Origin: Heterocephalus glaber
Taxonomy: Eukaryota; Chordata; Mammalia; Rodentia; Bathyergidae
Assembly (NCBI RefSeq): GCF_000247695.1
Contig: NW_004624854.1
Span: forward strand, 4,486,110 to 4,550,109
Direction: 5' to 3'
DNA length: 64,000 bases
The notes under the pieces were generated by a model, which worked only from the letters and a program-made list of their open reading frames with translations, did not search any database and was not told where the DNA came from. Numbering within the stretch: the first letter of the stretch is position 1; every line of letters starts with the position of its first letter. Made by a program: the position numbers and the translations under genes. Positions 1 to 13,757 of this stretch are shown one piece after another.

Positions 1-190
1 ACTTTGTAAATAGGGAGGAATGGAGGGGTTGAAGGGAGGGCAGGGGAAGGGGGAAAAATAAGAATCAAGAGAGATTATGTAAAGGTGCAAATTCCCAATG
101 ATGAATGTCATTATATTGTATACCTAAAATGTGCCAATAAAATAAAATTTTTTTAAAAAAGAAAAATAAAGTTCAAAAAAAGCTTAAAAA
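1..190 (+). mobile_element. LINE-1 3' end with A-rich tail
   Basis: A purine-rich stretch is followed by the block at about 80-165 (AAGGTGCAAATTCCCAATGA onward) and an A-rich tail to about 190. The same block recurs reverse-complemented at 16133-16260 and 16400-16545, marking a common rodent L1 3'-terminal family. The element is cut by the window edge. Confidence 0.7.
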
Positions 191-1587
191 AGAAAAAGAA
201 GTTCTCTGTGGAGTTGCTGATTGCTCGCCACAGGAACCATGGCTCTGCAGCTACCCTGAAGCAGGTATAAGGAGAGCCCACCAGGCGCAGGCCCCAGCGG
301 GACCAACCTGCCAGGACCACCAAGCAGTGGCGATCCAGCCCCAGTTAACTCTTCCTGTGCTGCTGTCCAGCACACACCGGACTCAGCCCCATGAGAAAGT
401 CCTTTACCCAGCCAAGCCATCTTCCTGATCCCCAAAACACATAAACCTTATGAGAGGTAAGAGTGCTTAGTTTTATAAACCTAAAGAGTTTGGAGCGCTT
501 TGTTAGACAATAATAGATAAAATACACATATAAAGATATATGAACATTAAAATTCAGTGGAAAATATAAATTAAGCTATAAAATGCTATCCTGGCTTGCA
601 TAATGCTCAGAAAAATGTTCCAAAATAAACCTTAAAGGAAGGCTTCTACAAAATCAGTACTGGTCACAGTTAATATACAAACCAATTAGCATAGCACATT
701 AAGTGTTGGCTCCGCAATCTTGCTTTCTTCAAATATATTATTCACTTGTTTGAAAACAGAGCATGTTCTTAAAAAATAAATATTTGATCAAAACCGATCA
801 AATGTAGAACATAAAATATAATATGGAATGTCAGCCACAAACTGCTTTTCACTGCACACATGCGTATTTTTGGTTTGTGGTCAAGTTTTTTTTTTTAATT
901 TCTTGAGTGATCCTAGTATTTTTGTTGGAACCATCTGGCAACCCTATTTCCAAACATGCATTGGAAGCTCCAGTATGGAACTTTGCATGCAGCTATGCAA
1001 ATAAGGTCAGGGATAGTTAAAGCTATAAACTATAATTGATGAAGACTTCAGTTGAACAGAAGGTCTTCTATTTGCCAAGTTCTGTGCTAGAAGCTTGAAA
1101 CACAAAACTCAGTCAAATGTGGATTTTAAGAAAACTTTAAAGAGTCTCAGAACTCTTTTCAAGCCTTAAAGGATTGCAACAAGTCATTGATCAATTAGAG
1201 AAGGGTGGGAAGGGAACCAGAGTGGCGATGACGGGCCACAAAGAACTAAAATGATCAAAGCAGACAAAGGTCAGCCAAGACTTAAAAGATTTCCTGCTGA
1301 AAAGACATTGGAGGTCCAATTAGCAGCATCTCAATGTCTATTGCCTTTAGACTCTCATTATATTAATTGTGGAGTTAAACTCAACTCCCCAGTTGCTCTG
1401 TGGGGTGGGTTGTATCAGTTCCAGTGCTTTGATAATTACATAAGTTATATTTGGGAAATATTTATTGATAAAAATATATAATAAGCCACACTGTAGTTAA
1501 TGCTTTAAACCTTTAGAATTTTCAAAGAGAGAACTATTTGGTGGATGCATATAGCCTAAGCCCATTAATTCCTTCTCTAAGGATATG
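191..1587. other. Non-coding, no gene recognised
   Basis: A moderately GC-rich piece (about 200-430) with no recognisable protein is followed by AT-rich unique sequence. Short frames here have no family resemblance or splice context. Confidence 0.5.
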
Positions 1588-1601
1588 CTTAGATAAAGTT
1601 C

Positions 1602-1690
1602 TTTTTTTTTTTTTTTTGGTACTGGAGATCGAACTCGGGACCTTGCACTTGCAAGGCAGGCAGCAAACCACTGAGCTAAATCCCTGGCCC
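1602..1690 (-). mobile_element. ID-type tRNA-derived SINE
   Basis: The T-run at left, the B-box complement and CACTGAGCTAAATCCC at right show a full-length ID element on the minus strand. Target duplications CTTAGATAAAGTTCT (from 1588) and CTTAGATAAAATTCT (from 1693) flank it with one mismatch. Confidence 0.93.
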
Positions 1691-1707
1691 TACTTAGATA
1701 AAATTCT

Positions 1708-4237
1708 TTCACATAGGCACAAGGATATGTATGGCGAATACTCTGCTCTACTGTCTGCAATGGCTAATATTACAAACATTAATGGAAATATAAGCATGGT
1801 TTCTTCCATTGCTCTTCATTTTAGCATTTACCTACTTGTTCCTGTTTTGCTTATTTTTCAAATTGTCTTGAGATTCAATTAGCCTAGCTCTAGAGGAAAC
1901 ATTCATTGGTACTTTTATTGAGCTAGCCTTCCATTTTTATTTTCACTTTAGAAATTTGACATTTTTATGAGATTAAGCCCTTCTATCCATGAACATAAGT
2001 TGGTTTCTGCTTGTTTACGTTTTCTGGATTTTGACTGTGTGTGTTTGTTTTTTCAGTCAGCCCCCTCTCACGCTCAGACCATTGTTGCAGGTAGGGCTGG
2101 GCCTAATCTGCTGAGGGGGAAAGTGGGCACATGACCTAGGCTCTGCCCATCCAAGTAACAGGTTCAGGAGAGGATGTTATGTCCCCATTTGGACCAAAGA
2201 GCATCTGCTTGCAAATGGAGTCTGGCTCCACTGGGAAAGTCAGACACTGTTCCTACCAGTGTTGCCAAGGAGAAGGGATAAAGCTTACAGCAGTTCAGAG
2301 AGACCTAACAATGGTCAACACTTGCTTTTTCTTAAAGCAAGTTGAGTGATGGAGGGAGTCAGGCACCTGACAGCAATCTTTGCAAACCAGGACCCTGCTT
2401 TGCCGGATCATCTCCCCACAATCCATTGTTTACCTCTTCAGGCTGAAATTTTGTTACTTACAACTGAAGAGAGGCAACGTGGCATGCATCATCTGGTATT
2501 ATTTGGGAATTTCAGGGACAGCTTGATTCCACTGTCTTAGAATCATTTCTGTCTTCGGTCGTCTCACTGCATCTGGATCAAAGTCTCCAGGTGAAAGACA
2601 ACGCGGGAGATGTTCAAGCCCTTTTCTCCAACAGAGAACATTACTGAATAGTCCAGAAGCATTGCTTTCTCTGGCAACTCTTTGCCTCTATAGTTGGATG
2701 GCAGGGACTTTGCTTAAAGGTGTGCAGTTAAACATACAGTAAGATTGGAGCTCGGGAAGAAATGGCCTTCCTGGATCTGTTTCTTTCCACACACTAGAAG
2801 CCGTTCCATATGTACGAGACCCCTTACAACAGTGGTTCTAACATGTCCTTTTTTTTTTTTTCTGAATACAAAGATCCTCCTCCCAGTTACTGCCTCCCAA
2901 GGCAGAGATAAGCTTTGTAACTGATTAAACACAATAGAAGGGCAGAAGGCATAAACCAGGAACTCTTACTTCTAAGCACTTTAAATATGTGCAAACGAAA
3001 GCTACAAGATGCCTTCAATGCACCTGTCCTCATTTCATAGATTCTGCTGCTTATTGCTTGAATCACAGAATGCAGACAGCCTCGCAATACAACAAAGCCA
3101 GCAAACCCACGGCTCAGCATCTCACAGTGGGGGCCTGCGTCTCACAGCGTGGGGCGCTGCCTCTCAATGATGTGCAAAGCCTGCTGCTCTCCCCGCTGAT
3201 GTGGCAGCTTTGCTACGCACTCTAAGCAGTTTCTGTCCTGTTACTTTCACACATGGGTGGCAGAAATGGTTAATGCTCATTTGGCTCTGCCTAGCGCCCC
3301 GAGACATCTGCAAAAATAACTTTTCTACACCCAGAAATAAAAGCCCATTTGTAAGTGTATTTAAATGATGTTTCTAATACTAGGTTTTAATTGTCGCTTT
3401 AAATGTTATGCTGCATATTCCAGCGACAGCATATCTATTGGCAGTTAATGGCTTTGTTTCTTTTCATATATTCTAGAATGAAAGTCATGCTTACATAACA
3501 CACAGTCCAAAAGACATGTAAGGGTCTTGGGGAAACTGTAAACCATTATTTATTTCCATCAATTTCTTCTACCTTTCATTATTAAGGTTTTTTAATACTA
3601 TACCTAACTTGATGAGTTCTGCGTTGGAACTTATTCTTTATTCTGTTCTTCCCCTTTCATTTTTTCCTCTTTTTAGCGCCCTCCCCTTTGTTCTTCCTTC
3701 TGATCTCTAAAAGTCCTTTACTAACCCCTGCATCAATTTTCCATATGTATGAATATATATACTCAATATATATTGTTGATAGAATCAAATTAATCTGTTA
3801 CGGGTGCACTGGCTTGACCTTACAGTTTGTGTATTGAGGAACTTGGAATATCTTTCTCTATATGGAAGAATAATGGAACAGGCAAGCAAGGAGTCTATTT
3901 GCAGCAGGAAAAAAAAAAAGAATTTCCTGAGAAATAACTCATGCCACAGGAATAAAAATTCAAGATGTACATTTTACTTATAAGGTGGGAGCAAGAGGTC
4001 CTAGAAAGAGGGTGACAATAAAAGAGTGAGAAATGCTAAAATAGCCAGAAGATTATGAGCAGAGACCTTGGCATTAAAGCTGTCAGCTCCAAGCCATAAG
4101 AAAATGGAACCCTGGGGTCTCATAGCCCTGGCTAACCATAGCGCACCCTCTGGCAGGAAAGCAGAGATCAGTAAAGCCATCAACAAGCAAACCTGATCAT
4201 GACAGATGTGTTCATCATCTTACCATCACTATCATGA
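1708..4237. other. Non-coding intergenic sequence
   Basis: No gene or young repeat is recognised. The T-run near 2849 and A-run near 3909 are not attached to identifiable SINEs. About 2040-2540 may be degenerate repeat. Confidence 0.45.
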
Positions 4238-4585
4238 ACTTTTCAACATAATTCATTATGAGGAGAAGATTTATTTTGGCTCACAGCTTTGGAGGTTCCT
4301 GCCCATGATGGCCTGGCCTTGTTGCTTGTGCCTGTGGCAGAGCCGCACATCATGGTAGGTGGGCAGAGTGGAGCAAAACCTCTCACCTCATGTACAGGAA
4401 GCCAAAAGAGATTAAAAAAACAGGGGGTCCAAGATCTCACCCTCTCCTTCAGGTGTCTAAGGACCTCCCAGCAAGTCCCCACTCTGAAAGAGCCTCCTGT
4501 CCCCCAATAGTGCCACCTTAGGGATCAAGTCTTTAGCACACAGACCTTTGGGAGGCATTCAAGATCCAAACTGTAGTGACACAGG
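4238..4585 (+). repeat. Interspersed repeat, same family as 42538-42896 and 44210-44662
   Basis: It begins near GGAGAAGATTTATTTTGGCT (4261) and runs through a block ending in CCAATAGTGCCACC and ATTCAAGATCCAAACTG. Order and wording match the two other copies in this window. The 5' part is missing. The family name is not assigned. Confidence 0.65.
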
Positions 4586-4589
4586 GACA

Positions 4590-6392
4590 TCAATGGCCCT
4601 CTGGAGACTTAGCCATTCTCAGCTCCAGTGGCAACAAGAACTATCATCATACCAAGAAATGAGGAGAAAATATCCCCTAGTGCTCATCACGGGAAGATAA
4701 GACAGACAGGCCAGACTGTGACTTCCTTACTAATAATTAGCATCCCAGTATCTAGCACAGGACCTGGCACGTAGTAGGTATATGTTAAGTATTTATGGAA
4801 TGAAATAGAAATTATCTGCATCACATTTTGACTGTGGGAATCAACTTCAACAGTTGTTTTGAAAAACGCATGAAGGGAATATTTGCGAACACGCAAAACT
4901 CTAATCAAGGTGACTGAGAGCAGTTTGCAGAAGGTAGAACTGGCATTTGATTGCAAGCAGAATCCTAATCAAGTATATCAGACTCGTGTTTGGAAGAAAC
5001 CACATGAATAGAAGATGATCAGCTACAGAAGCCGGAGAAAAAAATAGGATCCCAGAGGAAGAAAATGTTGACAAATAATTATGCAAGTGTTGCCTAGAGG
5101 AAAAGAAATTCTGATTAAACACTAAGATTTTGAATTTCGTGACACCATCCCTAGAGTGCCTCCATCTGTCTTAGCTGGGAGGCACTCATTGAATGGACCA
5201 CTCCAAGTGCTTGGATTCTTTGCTCGTCAAATTTCTGCCAATCCAAGCATTCTTATCTCTTGATGATTGTATTGCAGTCTAAAATTTGACAAATGGGCCT
5301 ATAGGAAACAAGCTTCTGAGAGCTTGGGGAATGCCAGGCTGCCCAAAAGGTCCCTCCTACCTTACATAGGCTGGAAAAGTGTGATTTCTGAACTTGGGCT
5401 GAGGACTATGACTCAGGAATGCCAATGTGAATGCCACACATTATAGAAAGTGACCAGACCTTCTAGAAGTGACCTTCTGCCTTTGCCTATGTCACCTATC
5501 TCTCTAAAGCAAGAGGAGAAAAATCATGGCTATTGTTTGACAACCAGTGGTTTGTAATGAACATAAGAAACTCCTGAGTCCCTAGAAATGTGTCAAGAAT
5601 TTCTAAATTCTGGGTTTTTCTAAAGAGGAAATAGAAGCAGAAACAGAAAAATAAATTCATTTTGTATCTGTTGCTGTGACTCTCTATTCTGTTGGACCAG
5701 TATCTATGGGAAACACTGTTTAGTAACATTCAATGTCATTTACTATTTGTTTCTGGGCATTTCACCAAGTTACCATCTCCAAATTATCAAGTTTGTCTTG
5801 TTCAAGATTACCTTGGTGCCTCCAAACCGTCTGACAGTACAGGTCACAAGTTTCTTCATGACACTCTTCTCACTGGCATGACCACACTCTGCTTCTCTCC
5901 CTGTCTCTGCAGTGGCCCCATTGCTAGTTCTAATTTCTCATCTTGAGGCTCCCTGGAGTTTCAGTGCTCAGGTGTTTCACCTCGGTCTTTTCTCCCAGAA
6001 AGTCTCAACCCATTCCAACTATTCCAAATACATTCACGCAATATTTACCTATTGGGCAGTTCCTGGTTGCCACTCTACCATCAGCTACATGTGGCTCAAG
6101 CCCAAGCCTGACTGCTGTCCTGAACTTGAGATCCATACACGTGGCAAAACTATAGGCCATTTATGTGCTCACAGCCTACCATTGCCTCCAGCAAAACATG
6201 GGAAAACATTTGTACTTCGTATTCCAAGTAACAGGACACAGAAATCAACAAAGCCCAGACACAGATGGAAATTATTGTCTTAACCTTAGATATAGAGGGA
6301 ATTTAAGGATTCTAGCTTCTTTTAATTTCTCTAGCTCCATTCTCTTCCAAGAGTTGCATTAGTTTTCACATAATCTTTCTCCTTTTTTGGTG
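4590..6392. other. Non-coding; short L2/MIR remnant near 4755-4805
   Basis: The CACAGGACCTGGCACGTAG segment followed by a GTATTTATGGAATGAA end resembles the shared 3' end of L2/MIR-type repeats. The remainder has no recognised gene. The overlapping frames at 5692-6362 look like chance. Confidence 0.45.
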
Positions 6393-6738
6393 TCTTTGTC
6401 TATTAATGATACTATAATGAAATATTTTAGATTGGGTAATTTATAAGTAATATATTTATCACAGTTCTGGAAAGTCCAAGATGGAGGTACTAGTAGGTTG
6501 GAAATTTTGCTTTTTGAATTCAAGATGGCCCTACTTGCCACATCCTCACCTCATGGAAGGGGAGAAAAGGAAAAGCTCCTTCCCTTGAGCTCTTTTATAA
6601 GAGCCCTTATCCCATTACTAAGAGTGGAGCTCTCATGACCTAATCACCTTCTAAAACCATCAGGAAACTATTGCATTATTTGGTTCAGTTTCAACATGAA
6701 CTTTGGACAGACACAAATATTTAAACCATAGCACATGG
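6393..6738 (+). repeat. Ancient interspersed repeat (TAATTTATAA..CACAGTTCTGGAAAG type)
   Basis: Matches by eye the widespread mammalian repeat whose consensus has an ATAATGAAATA start, GGGTAATTTATAA, a CACAGTTCTGGA core, a CTCATGACCTAATCACCTTC block and a TATTTAAACCATAGCA end. A second copy lies at 61995-62580. Confidence 0.65.
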
Positions 6739-6740
6739 TA

Positions 6741-9700
6741 ACAAAATAGTCGCAGCAATTTTAAGGCTCAAACACAATCTCAAATGACTAAAGATGGAAA
6801 CTCCTCTTCCATAGCCATTGAACAGAGGGGAAGGGTTTATTCTGACTAATTGGGGTCACCATCTATGTCCGCCATATGATCACAGCAGTCAAAGAAATGC
6901 TATGAGTTGTTGGTTTAGGGCACAGATATCAGCTGATTCCTGAATCAGTTACTGTAGCAGATGACACCTGAATTGATGTGATTATCATGACTAGCTTAGT
7001 GCAACCAAAACCTTTCTCTGGAGCAAGACATGTAGTCCATCCCAGCAAGAATGTGGCTGCTACATAGTGGGAGAAGGGGGAAACGGATGCTCCAAAAGCA
7101 ACTAGCAGCTTTAACTGTGCCTTGTCTATTTAGAACCCAGAGAAAAGAGAAAATACCACAAAGCCAAGTCTCTCAGACAGCTAGGAGTTTACTCCTAATG
7201 TATTTTAACCAGTTTGAATGATGTAGTTCAAAAGTACACTCTTTATATTTCTGACAGAAGTATGCCGAATGAAATTTAATCATTTAATGGCAATTTGAGG
7301 TCGTCAGGGTATAAATGTATTATTGTACCAATTGCAATGCAGTTACTGATCCCAGACTCCAGAGCTGGGTACACTTTAACAAATTGGGTCTACTTTTTAT
7401 GACTTTTCTTTCTCTTCTCTTTCTCTAAATTGCTGCTTCTAATCTATGCCAGAATTGGGAACCAGATAATGAAGCTTTTAAAATTGCATACAATTTGAAA
7501 CTAAAAATGAAATTGCCTAAGAGGAAATATGCCAAAATGCAAACCCATAGTTACCTCTGTGTAGAGACATTAACTGTTTTTTGCTTCCTCATTATTTTTC
7601 TATTATAATTAAGGGGAACTTTATAATCACATATACATACCTGCAGAGCTGACAAAGTAAGCAGGATTTAAGTGATGCCATAAGTTCTCCAAGTAGAAAA
7701 GTGTCCTGGGTATGAATCCTTAGAGTCTGTGACAGCTCTCCTACCCAACTGAAGACCTTGTCATTGGACTCCTGATTGCTGGTATGTTCTGACTTATGGA
7801 GTATTCACACTTCAAAAGAGTTCAGAGAAAAGTCAGAACATGTCAGGAGAAAGGTCAGCTCCCTATCTACCCTGAGGTCTTTCCAGGAGCCTTGATCTGG
7901 TAGGTCACCACCAGGCCAGGACTGGTGCTCACCATTACCAACAAGAAAATCCAGGCTTGCCTGTGCCCTCGGGGTTGGACAGATGGAAGATGATGACTTA
8001 ATACCATGGAAACTCAAGAGCAACCACTTAATGACTGACAATGAAAAAGAATGTGTTATTCATAAGGAATTTTTCTTCCCACAGAGAAACTATGTGGATA
8101 CCCACATTATACTTAAAAAGTTGATTTGGTGAGCATGCAACTAGAGCCAGCTACGAAATGGCATCAGGTTACAATAGCCTGGCAGGGCCACCCATCAACA
8201 CACTGGGCCCTGTCTGCTAATCACACCAGACCTGAGGCCTCCCCCATTCCAAGCAGTGCTTCTGAACCAACCAAACTTTGCCTCCAGGACTCACCACTGC
8301 CTTTATTTCACCACTGAACAACCCCTTTCCAAGGAGCCATTCTTTCTTTGGATGTGTTAGTCCTATCACAGGCGATGGATGAAGATTACTGTAAGTTTTT
8401 ATATTTCTCTTTACCGTATGTGTCTGGGGGAGTACTTTTCAAGTGTCAGGGACAACTCGTGGTTAACTCCCATTTTATATACTGCATTCAATTTCTATAC
8501 TGAATATTCTATTCAATTTTATATAGTGCATTAAATTTCTAAGAGGCCAAACAGAAAAGGGCTTGGGCAAATTTAAAACTAAACTCATTATCTGTACCAC
8601 AGCTCCTCCACCCAGAAAAATCTGTTCCCCAAACTACCTTTCTAAAAACTAATTGTAATTTTAACCGTAATTTCCCTCTCTGTTGGTTCCCCGTGTTCTG
8701 AGGATGCCAATCCTTATTTATTCTTCCTTCCCAATGTCTCTCCCATTTGTCCCCTTTTTTCCATTCTCATTGTCCCACTTCTTCAGCTCGGGCAGAATTA
8801 TAGCAATAGTCCAATAACTGATTCCCTTGCCTTCCATCTCTTCCCTTCCACTCTCATTTGTATATTTTGCCCTATTAATCTTCTAGCACCTTTCTCTTTC
8901 AAAACATTTAAGGGCTCCTCATTACACGGAGTTAAGTTCAAATCCCTTGGACCAGAACTCAGAGTTCTTCCAAATTTGGTCCATGTGTTATTCTTTGGTT
9001 TTACTTTCTGTGATGCTTCAATTGGGAGCCTGTTTCAGCCTTTGTATACTCACTATGGACAAAGTTAAAAAGTCAAATGCAAGTGATGCTTATATTTTAT
9101 AATGCTATGTTTCATAATTCCCTTTGGGAAGACTTCTTAAAGAAACTGATAATAACAGATGCAACATACAGACTTTCATTTTAGTGGTTCATTCAGCTTT
9201 TTTTCTCCTGTATTTATTTTCACAGGTGCATGCATTTATAGATCAGTGACTGGTTACAGGCATCCTTGGCTGCAGTTATGCTTTTGATGGAAAACTAAAT
9301 CTATCCAGGGTAGGTTTAACTCGATGATAGCATCAGATTAGCATCATGTAGTTCATGGCATAATCCATATTGGACCTGCCATCTTCCAACAACATTCCGG
9401 AACATAGATGTTTCTGGCACTTAACTTCGTAGAAATCCTGCTTATTCCTCACGCAGGTGTGACCTTTAGAAAAATAAGCTTGGGTCAATTTGACTACCTT
9501 TTCAGTAAGAACCCAAGAGAGAGGGGTTTGAGCAATAAACTCACATGACTCAATGCCCACACAAGTCTGTTTTTGCACTGTTCAAACATGGTCATCAGAA
9601 GGACCTCCATATCTTACCTGGGCATTTCTCCATGCTTCATTCTCCCCCACAAAGGGAGTCACCAGTGGCTTCAGGCTTAGCAACTCCAGCAAAAGAACCA

Positions 9701-10126
9701 GTATCACTTTCCCATTGGATAGGAAACATCATAGGATGCATTCCCATTGGTCCATCTCAAGCTTTGACTTGCTTGTTACAGAGCCAGTCCCTGTTCAGGG
9801 AGGAGTAGTGTGATGTTTCTCAGTTACCAAGGACTGTCTCATGCATTCCTGCTCAATCCAGAGAAGAGGGTCACTGTCACTGAATTACATGAAGAATAGG
9901 AGAAAGGATTGTCAAGGTACTGTTATCAGAAGAAGAGAGAATAGATACAAAACCAAAAACTGAGCATCGGGGCAGCTTCTTGCATCTGTGGACATGCCCA
10001 TTACTTCTTACTGTAATATCGTCATCGGTAAGTTCCACAACTTTATATTCAAAATTCAAGATGAACTTTGGCAATAGACATCAGCATATTTAATATACAT
10101 ACACTAAACCCAGCAATTCAATTTCT
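6741..10126. other. Non-coding intergenic sequence with an L2-like patch
   Basis: About 8900-9000 (AAGGGCTCCTCATTACACGG onward) resembles an L2 segment. Otherwise I recognise no gene. The two overlapping frames at 9545-9813 have no homologous or structural support. Confidence 0.45.
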
Positions 10127-10360
10127 AGGAATAATAATAACAATAGCTATGCCATTTAGTGCTTTACCATCTGGCCTAAGCAATTTGCATATGTTATTTC
10201 ATTTAATATAGAATAAACCTAGGAAACAAGGGTTACTATTTCCATTTTTGAGCTCAAGAAATTGAGCTTCGAGAGGTTAAGTGATTTACACAAGGTTGCA
10301 TAGCTAATAAGAGGCAAAGCTAGAATTTAGCCTCCAAAGTCTCAACTACTCTTAGCTGCT
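10127..10360 (+). mobile_element. MIR SINE remnant
   Basis: The order of an AAGCAATTTGCATATGTTAT segment, ATTTTTGAGCTCAAGAAATT, GAGAGGTTAAGTGATTTACA and AGAGGCAAAGCTAGAATTTA is the MIR core and 3' body. Confidence 0.8.
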
Positions 10361-13300
10361 TTTGTCAGAACCCTTAGTGACAATAATCTCATGGATTTAT
10401 TAAAAAATAAAAATACTACAGGTGAGAAAAGATGTATATTCCAGGAACTTATTTATAAGTATTTGTCTGCAGAAGTCAAGTGTGAAATAAAGTATCAATA
10501 AATTATGTCAACCTACATATGTCCCCTCATTATCAGTAAATACATACTAAGTTCCTACTTTAGACGATGATAAAAGATTAATGACTTCTTTGTAAGACTG
10601 TGAAATTACAAGTTTGTTCAAACAAGCTGCCTAAGCTACAAAAGCATCCACAGCCAAGGTTAATCAAACACAATAGGGCCTTGTGCGTGGCTTCAAGTTT
10701 TTCAGGATGTCTGTTCATCGTTTAGGAAAAAACTGAATCCCTAATTTGCACACATGCTCAGAGTAAATCTTTATACATATTAGCTGTCTACTGTCAGGCC
10801 AAAGGGAGTTGGAGGCTAAATTACTTAACCTTGGCAATGCTCAATTCTGGAATATTCTATTAAATGGGACAGTATGTAACTGAAAGCCCAGACAGTTGAT
10901 GATTTTAGCCACTGTGCTTAACACTGAGAAGTGTCTATAAGGTGTCAGAAATCCAGACTCTGCTATAGTCCCGACCCTGGGGGGAAAAAAGCAACAGGAC
11001 CCAGTACAAGCACAGCAGCCAATATGGAGCTCCACTTGGGGAATGGAGAGACACCAAGCATGTTTGTCACTAACTCATTACGGTTACTTCATTTAAAAGA
11101 TGGACATTCACATAAACAAGGTCAGGTCCTTACTGGACATCAGATTTTACTGTCTTTCTCTTTTTCTTTTTCTTCTCTAACCTCTTGTTATACACAGGAA
11201 GACCACTTGGTTTCTAATTAGGCTTTTTCATCATGCCTCCATTTCTCATTATCTCCAGGAATGTATCCTCAGCAAATATAGCCCTAAAACACTTCTGAGA
11301 AGCATGCAGGAAGGAAAAGCTCATTTGCACAAGAGTAATGATTTAGTCCTGTGCACTTCTAATTTGCATAATCTCCCTCCTTTTCCCCCTTCATAATGGT
11401 CTTTGATTTTTTTTTTCTCCAAATGACATGGGTTGGGAGAAAGAATTAAGCAAGCATCAAAGTTCTGGTTCCTGTGTTCTTAGCTATTACATTAATCTTT
11501 AAGATTTTCTCTCCTGTTTATTAAAAATCGGTGACTCATCCAACTTTACACATAAATCCATATCAAAGTTAATTAAAATCTCCCTATTCTGTTTGTCTTT
11601 TCTTTTATTAATCCCTGGAAAGCACGAAGTAATGCTCTATGTGTGTTTGTGGAAGAAAGGAAACGAGAAGCCAGTAGACATGACCTGTCAGTGATTAGCC
11701 AGCAGCGTCGGCAAGGCAGGCTTTACATTGCACCCAAGCCCGCTTGGCATGAGCAAGGATCAGAGCCCTAGCCAGCCCAGCGGGTGGGCAGGCAGGCCTG
11801 CCTGGAACTGAGGTCACCCCGACCCCCACCAGAAAGAAGGAGGCTGGAGGTAAGAAGTAGACAGTGGAGAATAGAACCCTGTTTGCTGACTTTTTCTCCC
11901 TCCTCCGTCATCAAGAAAAGCCACCAGTTATTCTTATAAATTGACTTTCCTTCCTTCCTGAAAAGTTTATTGGTTTAAATATCATGCAGCTTTGCAAAGC
12001 TCTTATTGGAAACAGAAACAAAGAAGTGCAGTAAGTGAGGTGGATACAAAGTGGAAATTCTCATGCAGCAGGACATTTTTGCATTTGGTTTTCTCAAAGT
12101 GTACCTGGATACACAGTGCTGGGAGAGCCCAAGAGAGGTGCAGGGGACTTGATCTAGCACATTTATTAGTGAGAAACTGACAGCCAGAGCTCCAGCACCT
12201 GGGATTTTAGTGCATATTGATTTTGCTTTAGGAGGTTTCTGTGGAAATCACATAAAGCAAACTTAGAAAACTAATTTTCCTCCCAAACTACTCTTGAAAA
12301 GTATTGAGGAATTATCCAATGTATTTTCTTAAACACTGGTTGCATTAATAACATTCTAAAGTCTAAAGAAAATGCTATGGGAAAACTAAGAAACTGGAGC
12401 CTGCGCATATAATAATAAGCTTGAGTCATCCACAGTGAAAAAAAAAAAATGAGTTGGACTTTTAGGGAATAATACATGTATTTCATGGGATACACTTGAA
12501 ACCACTTTTTGTGAAGTTGCATAATTCTATGTTGCATGCATGGAGATCACTTGAAGTTCCAAGGAAAATGTTCAACAAAGAAGTTAATACTGAGCCCAAC
12601 CCAGACTGTAGGGCTGGTATGGACTTGCCAGCTCCCCGCAAGTGTCCCCAAGCTGAGGACTCTGGGACCCCCTACAGTGCAAGGGCCCAGACTCCCCCTG
12701 CACATGCACTGCTGCCCCTCTCACAGAGCCCTCTGGATTCTCAGCTGGGCCAGGCTGCAGGTGGGTTGTGAATGCCCCGACTCTTCAGGGCCCAGCGACC
12801 CCTACTCTGCCCTCTCACAGGTTCCGTGAATCAGCACCTTCCGCATCTCCTCAGCGCTCCCCTGTCCAGGGTCCGGACTGAATCCGGGCCAAGGAGAGCC
12901 TCTGGGATCAGTCCCTGCTCTGTGCCCAGTGCCAGCTCAAGCCCTGGTGTCCGGGCTTTGTCTCGGCCACTCCCGGATCTCTTCCTCCTGCACGTTTCTC
13001 ATCCTTTCCATTACCTCCCGTCCCCCAAAACCACGAGGCCGGGCCGGTCTGGCATCTGGGCCTGCGTGGCTCCGGCTTCTGAGCCCAGCATAGGCGCAGC
13101 GTGGCCTCTCTTCCCAGGGGCCTCTTCTGCCTCCGTCCACACTAAACACAGACAAGCCTGAACCCCTGAACGCACTGATAATGCAAAGGGTCCAGAAAGT
13201 CAAAACAGGCAAGGCAGGACGGAGAGTGGACAGCACTTTGCACCGGCTGAGTGGTGGCCACAAGATCGTGTGGATCAGGGGGGCTTCACCATTTTAGAGT

Positions 13301-13552
13301 GAGGACATGCACAGAGGGCAGGAGGGTGCAAAGCAATTTTTAAATGTCCACTTTGTGGGCAGGTGAGGCAGACTTACACCTCACAGTGCATACAGGAAGC
13401 TCACAGCCTGTTGCACTGTTCCTTAAATTGGTGAGGGTCGTTTGCCTATATCCCCTTCCCTTTCTTGCCCAATTGCTACATTCAAGCTTGGCCTTCACTT
13501 TTTCATCCTTTCCTTTCCCTCCTCTTAAGGAGCTGCTTGAGTTTTTTGGTGG
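10361..13552. other. Non-coding; GC-rich patch at about 12600-13260
   Basis: Mostly AT-rich unique sequence. At 11358-11368 an ATTTGCAT octamer lies between pyrimidine-rich tracts. From about 12600 to 13260 GC and CpG content rises without any recognisable exon. The overlapping short frames there disagree in strand and carry no domain. Confidence 0.45.
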
Positions 13553-13555
13553 GGT

Positions 13556-13589
<34 letters not shown>

Positions 13590-13590
13590 A
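13553..13590 (+). repeat. (TG)n microsatellite
   Basis: About 38 bp of near-perfect TG dinucleotides with one TTTG interruption, directly upstream of a B1-ID element. Confidence 0.95.
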
Positions 13591-13600
13591 TGCATTTTGT

Positions 13601-13757
13601 TTCCGATACTAGGGGTTGAACCCAGGGCCTTCCTTCATACTGAGCTACATCCCCAGCCTTTTAAAAAATTTGATTCTATATTTTGAGACAGAGTGTCTCA
13701 CTACATTGCAAAGGTGCCTAGGTTGGGCTTGAAACTGTGATCCTCCTGCTTCAGCCA
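13601..13757 (-). mobile_element. Composite B1-ID dimeric SINE
   Basis: An ID half (GGGGTTGAACCCAGGGCCTT, then ACTGAGCTACATCCCCAGCC) is joined to a B1 half (TTTGAGACAGAGTGTCTCAC, then GATCCTCCTGCTTCAGCC). Both run antisense to the plus strand. The far B1 end is missing. Confidence 0.85.
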
